The position numbers and the translations under genes were made by a program. DNA of 8,145 nucleotides from Kiritimatiellia bacterium (GTDB lineage: Bacteria; Verrucomicrobiota; Kiritimatiellia; RFP12; UBA1067): positions 1-8,145 of the forward strand of contig JAGDAE010000038.1 of NCBI GenBank assembly GCA_017959645.1, given 5' to 3'. Positions 1 through 5,180 of the stretch are shown here, piece by piece. The notes below the pieces were generated by a model. That model was given only the letters and a program-made list of their open reading frames with translations, had not been told where the DNA came from and ran no database searches. How positions within the stretch are numbered: position 1 is the stretch's first letter; every line of letters begins with the position of its first letter.

Positions 1-231
1 AGTGGATGGTTGCACTCGAAAACCGCCATTACAGGGTCCTGGTCCGGCATCGCCGGCACACAAACCCTACACATTGTTCTTTTCACACGAAAATGCATCC
101 GCGCTTTTCATCGCTCGACCATTCGCGAATATTACATTTAGACCCGATTGTAACATTCGCCGCCTTGCGAACCCCGGCAAGCCCTTATATAAAATCGGGA
201 TAGCCCTCGTATGTTTTTCACCCGTAGCCGG
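1..231. other. Intergenic region downstream of miaA, no gene seen
   Basis: No reading frame here has a ribosome binding site or a recognisable product; the open frames on the plus strand look like chance. Visible structure: a short hairpin at 44-56 (CCGGC, loop ATC, GCCGG), a 10-base palindrome ATTCGCGAAT at 121-130, and a longer inverted repeat at 125-160 (listed separately). The stretch around 100-200 is more AT-rich than the genes beside it, as expected for a non-coding spacer. No clear intrinsic terminator for miaA is present. A gene beyond the left edge cannot be excluded. Confidence 0.6.
125..160 (-). repeat. 12-base inverted repeat, possible RNA hairpin or operator
   Basis: The arms are GCGAATATTACA (125-136) and TGTAACATTCGC (149-160), separated by 12 bases. 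The single mismatch becomes a G-U pair in RNA read from the minus strand, so the hairpin would form best in a transcript running out of miaA, about 70 bases past its stop. There is no T-run after the right-hand arm in that direction, so it is not a classical intrinsic terminator. It could be a 3'-end stabilising hairpin or a binding site for a dimeric regulator. Function unknown. Confidence 0.45.
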
Positions 232-930
232 TCAGTCCCGGATATCGCCGAATACGACCTTCCACGGTCCGCGCGTGCGCCAGCATTCGCGCACCGCATC
301 GACGGAAGGTTCGACGCGTATGGGAGTCGCCTGATGGCGGAACCACGTATCCTGCCGCTTGGCGAGCTGGCAGGTGCGCGTGAAAACCTTCTCCGGCGTG
401 TCGCCCTCGCGGTAGCCGATCGCCAGCGCAGCCGTGCGCGACCAGACCGGATACAGCTCTTTCAAGCGGCGCTTTTCATCCTCCAGCCCGTCGGCGTACA
501 TCTTCGCCAGCCGCTCGGCGATTCGCGAGCGCACCGTCGAGCGCGCGACTTCGAGAACGGGATATTCGGGCGGAGGATTCTTCCACTTGCGGTCCAGTCC
601 GCGAAGAAGCGCGGAAAAATACAGCCCCGTTCCGCCGACGATGACGATCGGGATTTCCCGCGGGACTTTCCCGGCCCACTCCGCCGCCGCGCGCAGCCAC
701 CGTCCGGACGAGAATTCCTCCGCAGGGGTGACGATATCGATTCCGCCCATATGGAATTCTTCGCGCTCTTCGGCCGGCGGTTTGGCGGTGCCGATATCCA
801 TTCCCCGGTAGACGAGCATCGAATCGGCGCTGAGTATCCACGCGCCGAGTTCTCTCGCCAGCGCCGCCGCGATCGCGCTTTTGCCGCTCGCGGTGGGGCC
901 CGCTAGGATGTACGCTTCGCGAACGAACAT
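232..930 (-). CDS. miaA: tRNA dimethylallyltransferase (MiaA), compact form
   Basis: MiaA transfers the dimethylallyl group of DMAPP to N6 of adenosine 37 in tRNAs that read codons starting with U (i6A). The 232-residue product has the P-loop GPTASGKS at 11-18, SADSMLVYRGMDIGTAKP at 34-51 (the catalytic-Asp/DMAPP region), GIDIVTP at 63-69, VGGTGLYFSALLRGL at 98-112, and the C-terminal QLAKRQDTWFR at 188-198. Usual MiaA length is about 300 residues. Here about 70 residues after GGTGLYF are missing, including the helical insertion domain and the usual DPxxAxxIHPNDxxRxxRALE stretch; the chain goes almost directly to RSRIAERLAKMYADGLEDE. The frame is intact, so this is a short form and not a frameshift. 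The start is ATG at 930. It has no clear Shine-Dalgarno and lies inside the end of lspA (28-base overlap), which suggests translational coupling. An open extension of this frame further upstream is only the shadow of lspA. Confidence 0.9.
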   Translation of the reverse strand: MFVREAYILAGPTASGKSAIAAALARELGAWILSADSMLVYRGMDIGTAKPPAEEREEFHMGGIDIVTPAEEFSSGRWLRAAAEWAGKVPREIPIVIVGGTGLYFSALLRGLDRKWKNPPPEYPVLEVARSTVRSRIAERLAKMYADGLEDEKRRLKELYPVWSRTAALAIGYREGDTPEKVFTRTCQLAKRQDTWFRHQATPIRVEPSVDAVRECWRTRGPWKVVFGDIRD

Positions 931-1364
931 GCGATAAGCAACGCCGCCGCGACCGAGATGAACGCGTCGGCGAGATTGAAGCACGGGAAATGGCGCGAGG
1001 CGAGGTGGAAATCGAGAAAGTCGATCACGTATCCGCGGAAAACGCGGTCGATCAGATTGCCGATTATCCCGGAATACAGCAGAACCTCGCAGATTGCGCC
1101 GGTCTTGCCGGGGGGGAACACCGACTTGCGCTTCCAGACGAGAAACGCGAGCGCGGCAAACCCGAACGCGGCAAGCGGCCACACGCTGCCCTGGAACATC
1201 CCCCATGCGCATCCGCGGTTCTCGACGTAGGCGAGATTGAAGAAACCGGGAATGACGCAGACCGCCGCCGACTTGCCCAGAAGCGCGGCGGCGATCTCTT
1301 TCGCCACCGCGTCGAGCAGCACAAGATGGGCGACGGCGGCGGTTGCGACGGCGAAGCGCTTCAT
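903..1364 (-). CDS. lspA: Lipoprotein signal peptidase (signal peptidase II)
   Basis: This inner-membrane aspartyl protease removes signal peptides from prolipoproteins after Lgt has lipidated the cysteine. The 153-residue product matches the usual length of about 160. It has four hydrophobic segments (roughly 4-30, 60-77, 90-106, 131-147). The first carries the conserved Asp18...Lys22. The loop motif YVENRGCAWGMF is at 46-57. The catalytic pair is Asp106 in GNLIDR and Asp133 in FNLADAF, both intact. The motif order and spacing are those of LspA. The start was chosen because the TGA of the preceding DksA-like gene and this ATG share the bases ATGA (1364-1361). There is no strong ribosome binding site, so reinitiation by terminating ribosomes is likely. 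The 3' end overlaps miaA. Confidence 0.96.
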   Translation of the reverse strand: MKRFAVATAAVAHLVLLDAVAKEIAAALLGKSAAVCVIPGFFNLAYVENRGCAWGMFQGSVWPLAAFGFAALAFLVWKRKSVFPPGKTGAICEVLLYSGIIGNLIDRVFRGYVIDFLDFHLASRHFPCFNLADAFISVAAALLIACSFAKRTS

Positions 1365-2086
1365 CCCCGGCGGTTGCGCTCCATCTCGTTCTGGCATTCC
1401 ATGCAGGTAAGCACGAACGGCTGGTTCACAAGCCGCGGTTTGCGGATGAGCTGTCCGCACACAGTGCACACGCCGTAGGTTCCGTCGTCGATGCGGTGCA
1501 ACGCCTCTTCGATCTGCTGCACCATGCGCTTTATGTTGCCCATCTGGCCGAGCGCCTGCAGGCGGAGAGTCTGGTTCGTGCCGTCGCCGCCGTCGACCTC
1601 GTGGTCGTCGGATTCGTTGAAGCCGGTCGCCCGCATGGCGTCGATCCCGTTCAATGCCTTTTCGCGCGCTTCGATGAGGCGGCGGCGGAATTCCTTGAGA
1701 TCGGCGGCCGGGAACTTGACCGTCGACTTGCCCTGCGAACGCGTGGTCGGCCGGCGCGACAGGCGTATGTCGTCGCCGGGGAGGCTGTTTTCGGGCACGG
1801 CCGCCGACGAACGCCTTTTCATCTCCTCGGCGATCGACATCGCGAACGCCATCGCCTCGTCGCGATCCATCGACGGCACGATCTGCTCGGGCGGATTTTT
1901 GGCGATCACGATCGACTTGCGCGCGCTCGATACGATGCGCATGTACGAATTCTTCGACGGAATGCGTTTGGCCTTGCGCGGACGGAACCCTTCCGGACGC
2001 TTCGCGGCGGACTTCTTCGCTGCGGGCTTCTTTGCCGCAGGCTTCTTCGCCGGCGCCTTCGAAATCTTCTTCTTTTCGGTAGCCAT
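1361..2086 (-). CDS. TraR/DksA-family zinc-finger protein with a lysine/alanine-rich N-terminal tail
   Basis: The C-terminal half (about 125-241) is DksA/TraR-like: a predicted helical coiled coil, then a four-cysteine zinc finger CTVC (207-210), 17 residues, CMEC (228-231), with the family's RL..QP...C pattern between. DksA-type proteins insert the coiled coil into the RNA polymerase secondary channel and alter initiation, often with ppGpp. The coiled-coil tip is acidic (SDDHEVDGGDGTNQT, 159-173). It keeps two aspartates three residues apart (D165, D168), but the Ala of the E. coli DxxDxA tip is Thr170. At 241 residues it is well longer than the roughly 150 of E. coli DksA. The extra N-terminus is basic and low in complexity (repeated AAKKP/AAKKS at 12-30), like histone H1 tails, then a linker of unknown role. 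The start is well supported: AAGGAGGT at 2092-2099 lies 5 bases before ATG. It is followed directly by lspA, an order I recall from Chlamydia. Confidence 0.88.
   Translation of the reverse strand: MATEKKKISKAPAKKPAAKKPAAKKSAAKRPEGFRPRKAKRIPSKNSYMRIVSSARKSIVIAKNPPEQIVPSMDRDEAMAFAMSIAEEMKRRSSAAVPENSLPGDDIRLSRRPTTRSQGKSTVKFPAADLKEFRRRLIEAREKALNGIDAMRATGFNESDDHEVDGGDGTNQTLRLQALGQMGNIKRMVQQIEEALHRIDDGTYGVCTVCGQLIRKPRLVNQPFVLTCMECQNEMERNRRG
2010..2054 (-). repeat. Three 15-base tandem repeats coding for AAKKP/AAKKS units
   Basis: Three near-identical 15-base units (2010-2024, 2025-2039, 2040-2054) differ at only a few positions and keep the reading frame. A degenerate fourth copy continues at the low-coordinate side. 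They encode the basic tail of the DksA-like protein. Such in-frame repeats can gain or lose copies between strains, so tail length may vary. Confidence 0.75.
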
Positions 2087-2121
2087 GTCAAACCTCCTTT
2101 CAAACCTTGGTTGCGACGGTG

Positions 2122-2151
2122 ATTATATCATATTTGCACACCGTCCGGCAA
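2122..2151 (-). promoter_or_regulatory. Extended -10 promoter for the dksA-like/lspA/miaA cluster
   Basis: On the minus strand a perfect -10 TATAAT (2127-2122) is preceded by TGA (2130-2128), giving the extended -10 pattern TGnTATAAT. A -35-like TTGCCG (2151-2146) lies 18 bases upstream. The TG comes from the TGA stop codon of greA, and the -35 lies inside the greA coding end. The predicted transcript start is near 2115, giving a leader of about 30 bases that contains the strong AAGGAGGT. The cluster can thus be transcribed alone as well as by read-through from greA. Confidence 0.75.
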
Positions 2152-4152
2152 CTTCATCCATTCGCGGATTTCGTCCGCAAGCGGCCGGATCTCTTTGATC
2201 TTCGCAAAGACGGCCGCCCCCTCGGCGCCCGGCAGCTCAAACTCGTCGCCCGGCTTCTTGCCGAGCATGTTCTGGGCGAGGCGCGTCTTCGAGCTGAGGA
2301 TTCCGAGATCGATGTCGTTGTCCCACTCGCCGAGCACGCTGTACGTCTTCTCGCCGGACGGAGTCTCGACGACGACGGAAACTCCCGGCATCACCTCGTC
2401 GAGCGTCGCGTCGGCGAAATCGCCCGGCTTGACCTCCTCCAGTTCGGCCTGCATCGTCGTCTGCTTCTGCATGAGCGCGCGCTGTTCGTCTTTGGCGTAC
2501 TGGTATTCCGCATTTTCGGAAAGGTCACCGTAACTCTTCGCGAACTCTATGCGCTTGATGTTGGCGGGCATGTCCTCGTTGATGAGCTTGAGGTATTCGC
2601 GCTTGCGCAGGCCGAAGCTGCGGTACGAGGTTATGCGCGCGTACTCGCGCTTCTTTTCCGTTTTCACGAGGTGCGCGCCGAGCGCCGGCACGATATGGGT
2701 CATGCGCACGACGATCGTGTGGTGCGTCGAAGGATCCCACGCGATCGACGCCTGGAAACGCTCGAAGAAGAACGCCTGCTCGTCGGGATCGAGCCATCCG
2801 AAGACCTTGCCGAGCCATTTCACGTCCGCGAAAAGCCGGCGCACGAGATTCTGCATTTTCAGCGTCTCGCCGCTCTGGCGCCCTTCGCCGAGCGCGATAG
2901 CGTGGTTGAGCAGCTTGATGAGCGGCGGCAAGGACTTGTCGTCCACCCACGGTTTGAACCGCTCGAACTTGCCGACGATGAGCGTGGTCAGCGTCGCCGG
3001 CGCGTTGGCCTGCTTCATGAACGCGCCGAGGGCCGCGCGGCAGGCGCTCTCTTCGCCGAAGCGCTCGACGATCTCGGCGACCGCCGTGAAGCAGAACTCG
3101 GGAACCGCGGCGTAGAGGCGCGCCTTCGACGCCTCGTCGCAGCCTAGAAACGCGATCATCGCGCCGACCTCGCGCGCCGGCAGCTGCGCCGCCGCCTTCA
3201 CGAAGCGCTTGCGGTCCCACAGATATTCGCGCATCTCCTGCGCCGGCGGGTTCGCGAAGCCGAGCGAGACGGCCATGCAGGCGAGCCGCGCGTAGAGCGC
3301 GTCATCGACCTTTCGCGCGGCAGTGACGGCGAACACCAGCCGCTCTTCGATCTTCGCGCGCGTGGCTTCGTCGGCCGTCTTCAGCTTGCCCTTCGCCACA
3401 TACTCGTTCACGCCTGCGAAAATGAGCTTGGGGTCGGTCTCGTGGCCGAACGCCGTAAGCCAGATGTCGCCGTAGTCCTCGGCGGACGCCTTGAGACGGA
3501 TCGGATCAGCGCGCTTGGCGGGAATCTCCACCAGGCGGTCTTTGCGCAGTTCGGCGCGGGCGCGCTCCCAATACGCCTTCCAGTTAGCCGCCTTTACCAT
3601 GCCGTTGGCGACGCACACGTCTTCGAGCCGCACGATCGGCATGTCGCCGTAGCTCTTGAGAACCGCCTTTACGAATTCGCCGGGCCGGTCTTTGAGCATC
3701 GCCTCGAACGCCGCGGGGTCGGACTCTCTGAGCACGAGAATATGGTCTTCGGGCGCGCGCACGAGCATGTCCGCCGCCGCCACGTAAGAGAACTGGTGTC
3801 CGCGGCGCGACTTGAAATCGACGGTAACGCGGCGGTAGAAGTAGTCGAGCCGCACCACCTTGCCGAGGCCCCACGCCTTGCTCAGAACCAGCGCGCCGGG
3901 CTCGAACGAAATCAGCTTCTCGAGCATCACCATCGACTCGCCGAGCGGACGCTTCCCGAATTCCGCTCCGTCCAGAAACGAAAGAAGAAGACGATCATCG
4001 GTCGTCTTCTTCAATGCATCCTTTATTCCTTCCGGCTGCAGCGCTTTCGCGAGATCGGCGAGGTTTTCCCGCACGAGTCCGAACGCCGCGGCAAAATCCC
4101 GCTTTTCGGCGCACTCGTTCAACCTGTCTGCAAGTTCCTTTGTATCGGCCAT
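2128..4152 (-). CDS. greA: Long GreA-type transcript cleavage factor with a large N-terminal extension
   Basis: The last about 160 residues (510-674) of this 674-residue protein are a complete Gre factor. The coiled coil carries the acidic tip GDLSENAEY at 542-550, with D543 and E546 matching the catalytic D41 and E44 of E. coli GreA. It is followed by the C-terminal FKBP-like domain (PGVSVVVE, DIDLGILSSKTRLAQNMLG, PGDEFELPG). Gre factors enter the RNA polymerase secondary channel and stimulate cleavage of backtracked RNA. The N-terminal 500 residues are not in E. coli GreA. Residues 85-130 look like a small beta-barrel (WGLGKVVRLD, VTVDFKSRRGHQFSY), as in the long GreA proteins of chlamydiae and spirochaetes. 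The rest is mostly helical, resembling a helical-repeat scaffold. The start is ATG at 4152, with AAGGAG (4164-4159) 6 bases upstream and a good promoter. The frame is open further upstream, but that part would lie upstream of the promoter. The stop at 2128-2130 overlaps the next gene's promoter. Confidence 0.93.
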   Translation of the reverse strand: MADTKELADRLNECAEKRDFAAAFGLVRENLADLAKALQPEGIKDALKKTTDDRLLLSFLDGAEFGKRPLGESMVMLEKLISFEPGALVLSKAWGLGKVVRLDYFYRRVTVDFKSRRGHQFSYVAAADMLVRAPEDHILVLRESDPAAFEAMLKDRPGEFVKAVLKSYGDMPIVRLEDVCVANGMVKAANWKAYWERARAELRKDRLVEIPAKRADPIRLKASAEDYGDIWLTAFGHETDPKLIFAGVNEYVAKGKLKTADEATRAKIEERLVFAVTAARKVDDALYARLACMAVSLGFANPPAQEMREYLWDRKRFVKAAAQLPAREVGAMIAFLGCDEASKARLYAAVPEFCFTAVAEIVERFGEESACRAALGAFMKQANAPATLTTLIVGKFERFKPWVDDKSLPPLIKLLNHAIALGEGRQSGETLKMQNLVRRLFADVKWLGKVFGWLDPDEQAFFFERFQASIAWDPSTHHTIVVRMTHIVPALGAHLVKTEKKREYARITSYRSFGLRKREYLKLINEDMPANIKRIEFAKSYGDLSENAEYQYAKDEQRALMQKQTTMQAELEEVKPGDFADATLDEVMPGVSVVVETPSGEKTYSVLGEWDNDIDLGILSSKTRLAQNMLGKKPGDEFELPGAEGAAVFAKIKEIRPLADEIREWMKLPDGVQI

Positions 4153-4181
4153 CTGCCTCTCCTTTCGAAATGTTGGGGGGA

Positions 4182-4210
4182 AGTATATCAAATTTTCGCG
4201 CAGGCGGCAA
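4182..4210 (-). promoter_or_regulatory. Extended -10 promoter for greA
   Basis: Reading on the minus strand: TTGCCG (4210-4205), 17 bases, then TATACT (4187-4182), with TG one base upstream of the -10 (4190-4189). This is a good housekeeping-sigma promoter with an extended -10. The predicted start near 4175 gives a leader of about 23 bases before the greA ATG, containing the AAGGAG. The -35 is identical to that of the dksA-like promoter. A 10-base palindrome GCGGCGCCGC (4213-4222) abuts the -35 and could bind a regulator, though such GC palindromes are common in GC-rich DNA. Confidence 0.75.
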
Positions 4211-4273
4211 TGGCGGCGCCGCAAAATTGCAACGCCCGTCTGCGCGGGTGCGCCTCGACGGCACTCGGCATGC

Positions 4274-4284
4274 GTCAAATTGAC
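4274..4284. promoter_or_regulatory. Palindrome GTCAAATTGAC, candidate activator or operator site
   Basis: A perfect 5-1-5 inverted repeat (GTCAA, A, TTGAC) lies in AT-richer sequence about 35 bases upstream of the sigma-54-type -24 element of the small heat shock genes and about 90 bases upstream of the greA -10. Position and symmetry fit a binding site for a dimeric regulator. It contains TTGACA (4280-4285), but no -10 lies 16-18 bases downstream, so a sigma-70 promoter reading is weak. Confidence 0.35.
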
Positions 4285-4317
4285 ACTTTTCGACATCGTC
4301 CGCCGCGCAAACACGCA

Positions 4318-4334
4318 TTGGCACGGCGTGTGCT
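4318..4334 (+). promoter_or_regulatory. Sigma-54 (RpoN) type -24/-12 promoter for the small heat shock genes
   Basis: The sequence TTGGCAC-GGCGT-GTGCT matches the sigma-54 consensus TTGGCAC-N5-TTGCW at all but one position (G in place of the first T of the -12 box). The invariant GG (4320-4321) and GC (4332-4333) are exactly 10 bases apart. The predicted transcript start near 4345 leaves a leader of about 45 bases before the first small heat shock gene. Sigma-54 promoters need an ATP-dependent enhancer-binding activator, whose sites usually lie 80-150 bases upstream; no activator gene is in this window. No better sigma-70 or heat-shock sigma promoter is visible for these genes. Confidence 0.6.
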
Positions 4335-4389
4335 TCATGTCTTGTGCCGGCCGTGAAAAGAAAACGGCGGCAGAAAGGACATGCACGAT

Positions 4390-4758
4390 ATGAATACACT
4401 GATGAATCCATGGTCATTGCTGGACGATCTGTTCGACAACCGCGCGTTCCACAAGATCCGCGCCCGCGCGGCGGGACGCTTCCCGCCGGTCAACGTGTAT
4501 CTCGACGACGGCGCCGTGATCGTCGATCTCGAGCTGCCCGGCAAAACCGCCAAAGACGTGGATCTGACGCTCGAACCGCAGGCGGCGATAATCTCCGCCA
4601 AGCCGGCGGAGGGAGAAGCGCCGGCGTGGAGCCGCCGCATCGAACTGCCATTCCGCGTCGACACCGCAAAGGCGAACGCGAAGTTCACGGACGGAATACT
4701 GCGCGTCGAACTTCCGAAATCCGAAGAGGCGGGAGTGCGGAAAATCGCCATCGCCTGA
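4390..4758 (+). CDS. Hsp20/alpha-crystallin small heat shock protein (first of two)
   Basis: ATP-independent holdase chaperone. The 122-residue product has a short N-terminal arm (1-30: MNPWSLLDDLFDN, then a basic stretch), a complete alpha-crystallin domain (about 32-111) with VYLDDGAVIVDLELPG at the start and the signature AKFTDGILRVELPK at 97-110, and a C-terminal IxI motif (IAI, 119-121) that normally docks into a neighbouring subunit. It is somewhat shorter than the usual 140-160. Start choice: an in-frame ATG at 4381 lies only 2 bases after the AAAGG at 4374-4378, too close. The ATG at 4390 is better spaced and is preferred; the longer form would add only MHD. It lies 27 bases upstream of a second family member and is probably co-transcribed with it from the sigma-54-type promoter. 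Confidence 0.93.
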   Translation: MNTLMNPWSLLDDLFDNRAFHKIRARAAGRFPPVNVYLDDGAVIVDLELPGKTAKDVDLTLEPQAAIISAKPAEGEAPAWSRRIELPFRVDTAKANAKFTDGILRVELPKSEEAGVRKIAIA

Positions 4759-4785
4759 AACCGACAAACAGAAAGGAGTTCTGAA

Positions 4786-5121
4786 ATGGAAGAGGAAAAA
4801 TACACAGTCCCGGCGGCGACCATAACCGAAAAGCCGGACAAATACGATCTCAGAATCGAAATACCCGGCATCGCCAAAGAGAACGCCGAGCTTCACATCG
4901 AAGGCCGCACGCTTACACTCAAGACCCGCGCGAAATTCCAGAAGCCGGCCGGCTTCCGCCAGATCGCCGCGGAATTCGAGCACACCAACTATGCGATCAG
5001 CGTCGACCTGCCGGAGATGGCCGACCCGAAGGCGATGACGGCGAAACTCGAGAACGGAATACTCGAAATCGCGATCAGCAAACGCGCAGAGTCCCAGCCG
5101 AGAAAAATCGAAATCGGCTGA
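4786..5121 (+). CDS. Hsp20/alpha-crystallin small heat shock protein (second of two)
   Basis: The 111-residue product is nearly a bare alpha-crystallin domain. It has about 10 residues before the first strand (ATITEKPDKYDLRIEIPGI), the signature AKLENGILEIAISK at 86-99, and a C-terminal IxI motif (IEI, 108-110). AAAGGAG lies 7 bases before the ATG, a strong ribosome binding site and stronger than that of its neighbour. The two proteins differ widely in sequence, so this is not a recent duplication. With almost no N-terminal arm it may form small oligomers or mix with its neighbour's product, as paired small heat shock proteins such as IbpA/IbpB do. An intrinsic terminator follows directly. 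Confidence 0.93.
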   Translation: MEEEKYTVPAATITEKPDKYDLRIEIPGIAKENAELHIEGRTLTLKTRAKFQKPAGFRQIAAEFEHTNYAISVDLPEMADPKAMTAKLENGILEIAISKRAESQPRKIEIG

Positions 5122-5140
5122 CGCGGCGACGGCGCGGGAC

Positions 5141-5180
5141 ACGGCGGCGCGGAGCTGCGGCTCCGGCGCCGTTTTATTTT
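5141..5180 (+). terminator. Intrinsic terminator of the small heat shock operon
   Basis: A GC-rich hairpin has left arm 5141-5155, loop TGCG 5156-5159 and right arm 5160-5172. It has 13 base pairs with two single-base bulges, and is followed by TTTTATTTT (5172-5180). It is a strong rho-independent terminator on the plus strand. The stop codon (TAA) of the convergent gene lies inside the T-run. For minus-strand transcripts the same hairpin lacks a following T-run, so it would act there only as a stabilising 3' structure. Confidence 0.85.

Noticed and set aside
1..60. tRNA-like stretch (GTGGATGGTTGCACTCGAAAACC), suggesting a serine tRNA anticodon loop or a T-arm
   Set aside because: The D-arm to anticodon distance is too short, the anticodon stem does not pair, and no T-arm (GTTCGAxTCC type) follows on either strand.
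165..193. Plus-strand promoter-like TTGCGA-N17-TATAAA pointing into the end of miaA
   Set aside because: No ribosome binding site or credible gene follows; the downstream plus-strand frame from 211 is the complement of miaA. An antisense RNA is possible but unsupported.
931..1212. Extension of the miaA frame upstream to a start near 1212
   Set aside because: It overlaps lspA, which is clearly coding, and the extra residues show no family similarity; MiaA homology begins at residue 6 of the ATG-930 form.
2107..3147. Long plus-strand frame opposite greA (and similar long frames opposite dksA, the DUF4091 gene and others)
   Set aside because: These are Arg/Leu/His-rich shadows of GC-rich coding DNA on the other strand, with no ribosome binding sites or recognisable domains.
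4280..4308. TTGACA at 4280-4285 as a sigma-70 -35 for the small heat shock genes
   Set aside because: No TATAAT-like hexamer lies 16-18 bases downstream, where the sequence is GC-rich.
4153..4386. Extension of the greA frame upstream to 4386
   Set aside because: It would cross the extended -10 promoter and the AAGGAG site at 4159-4164, which fit the ATG at 4152; the extra residues look non-coding.
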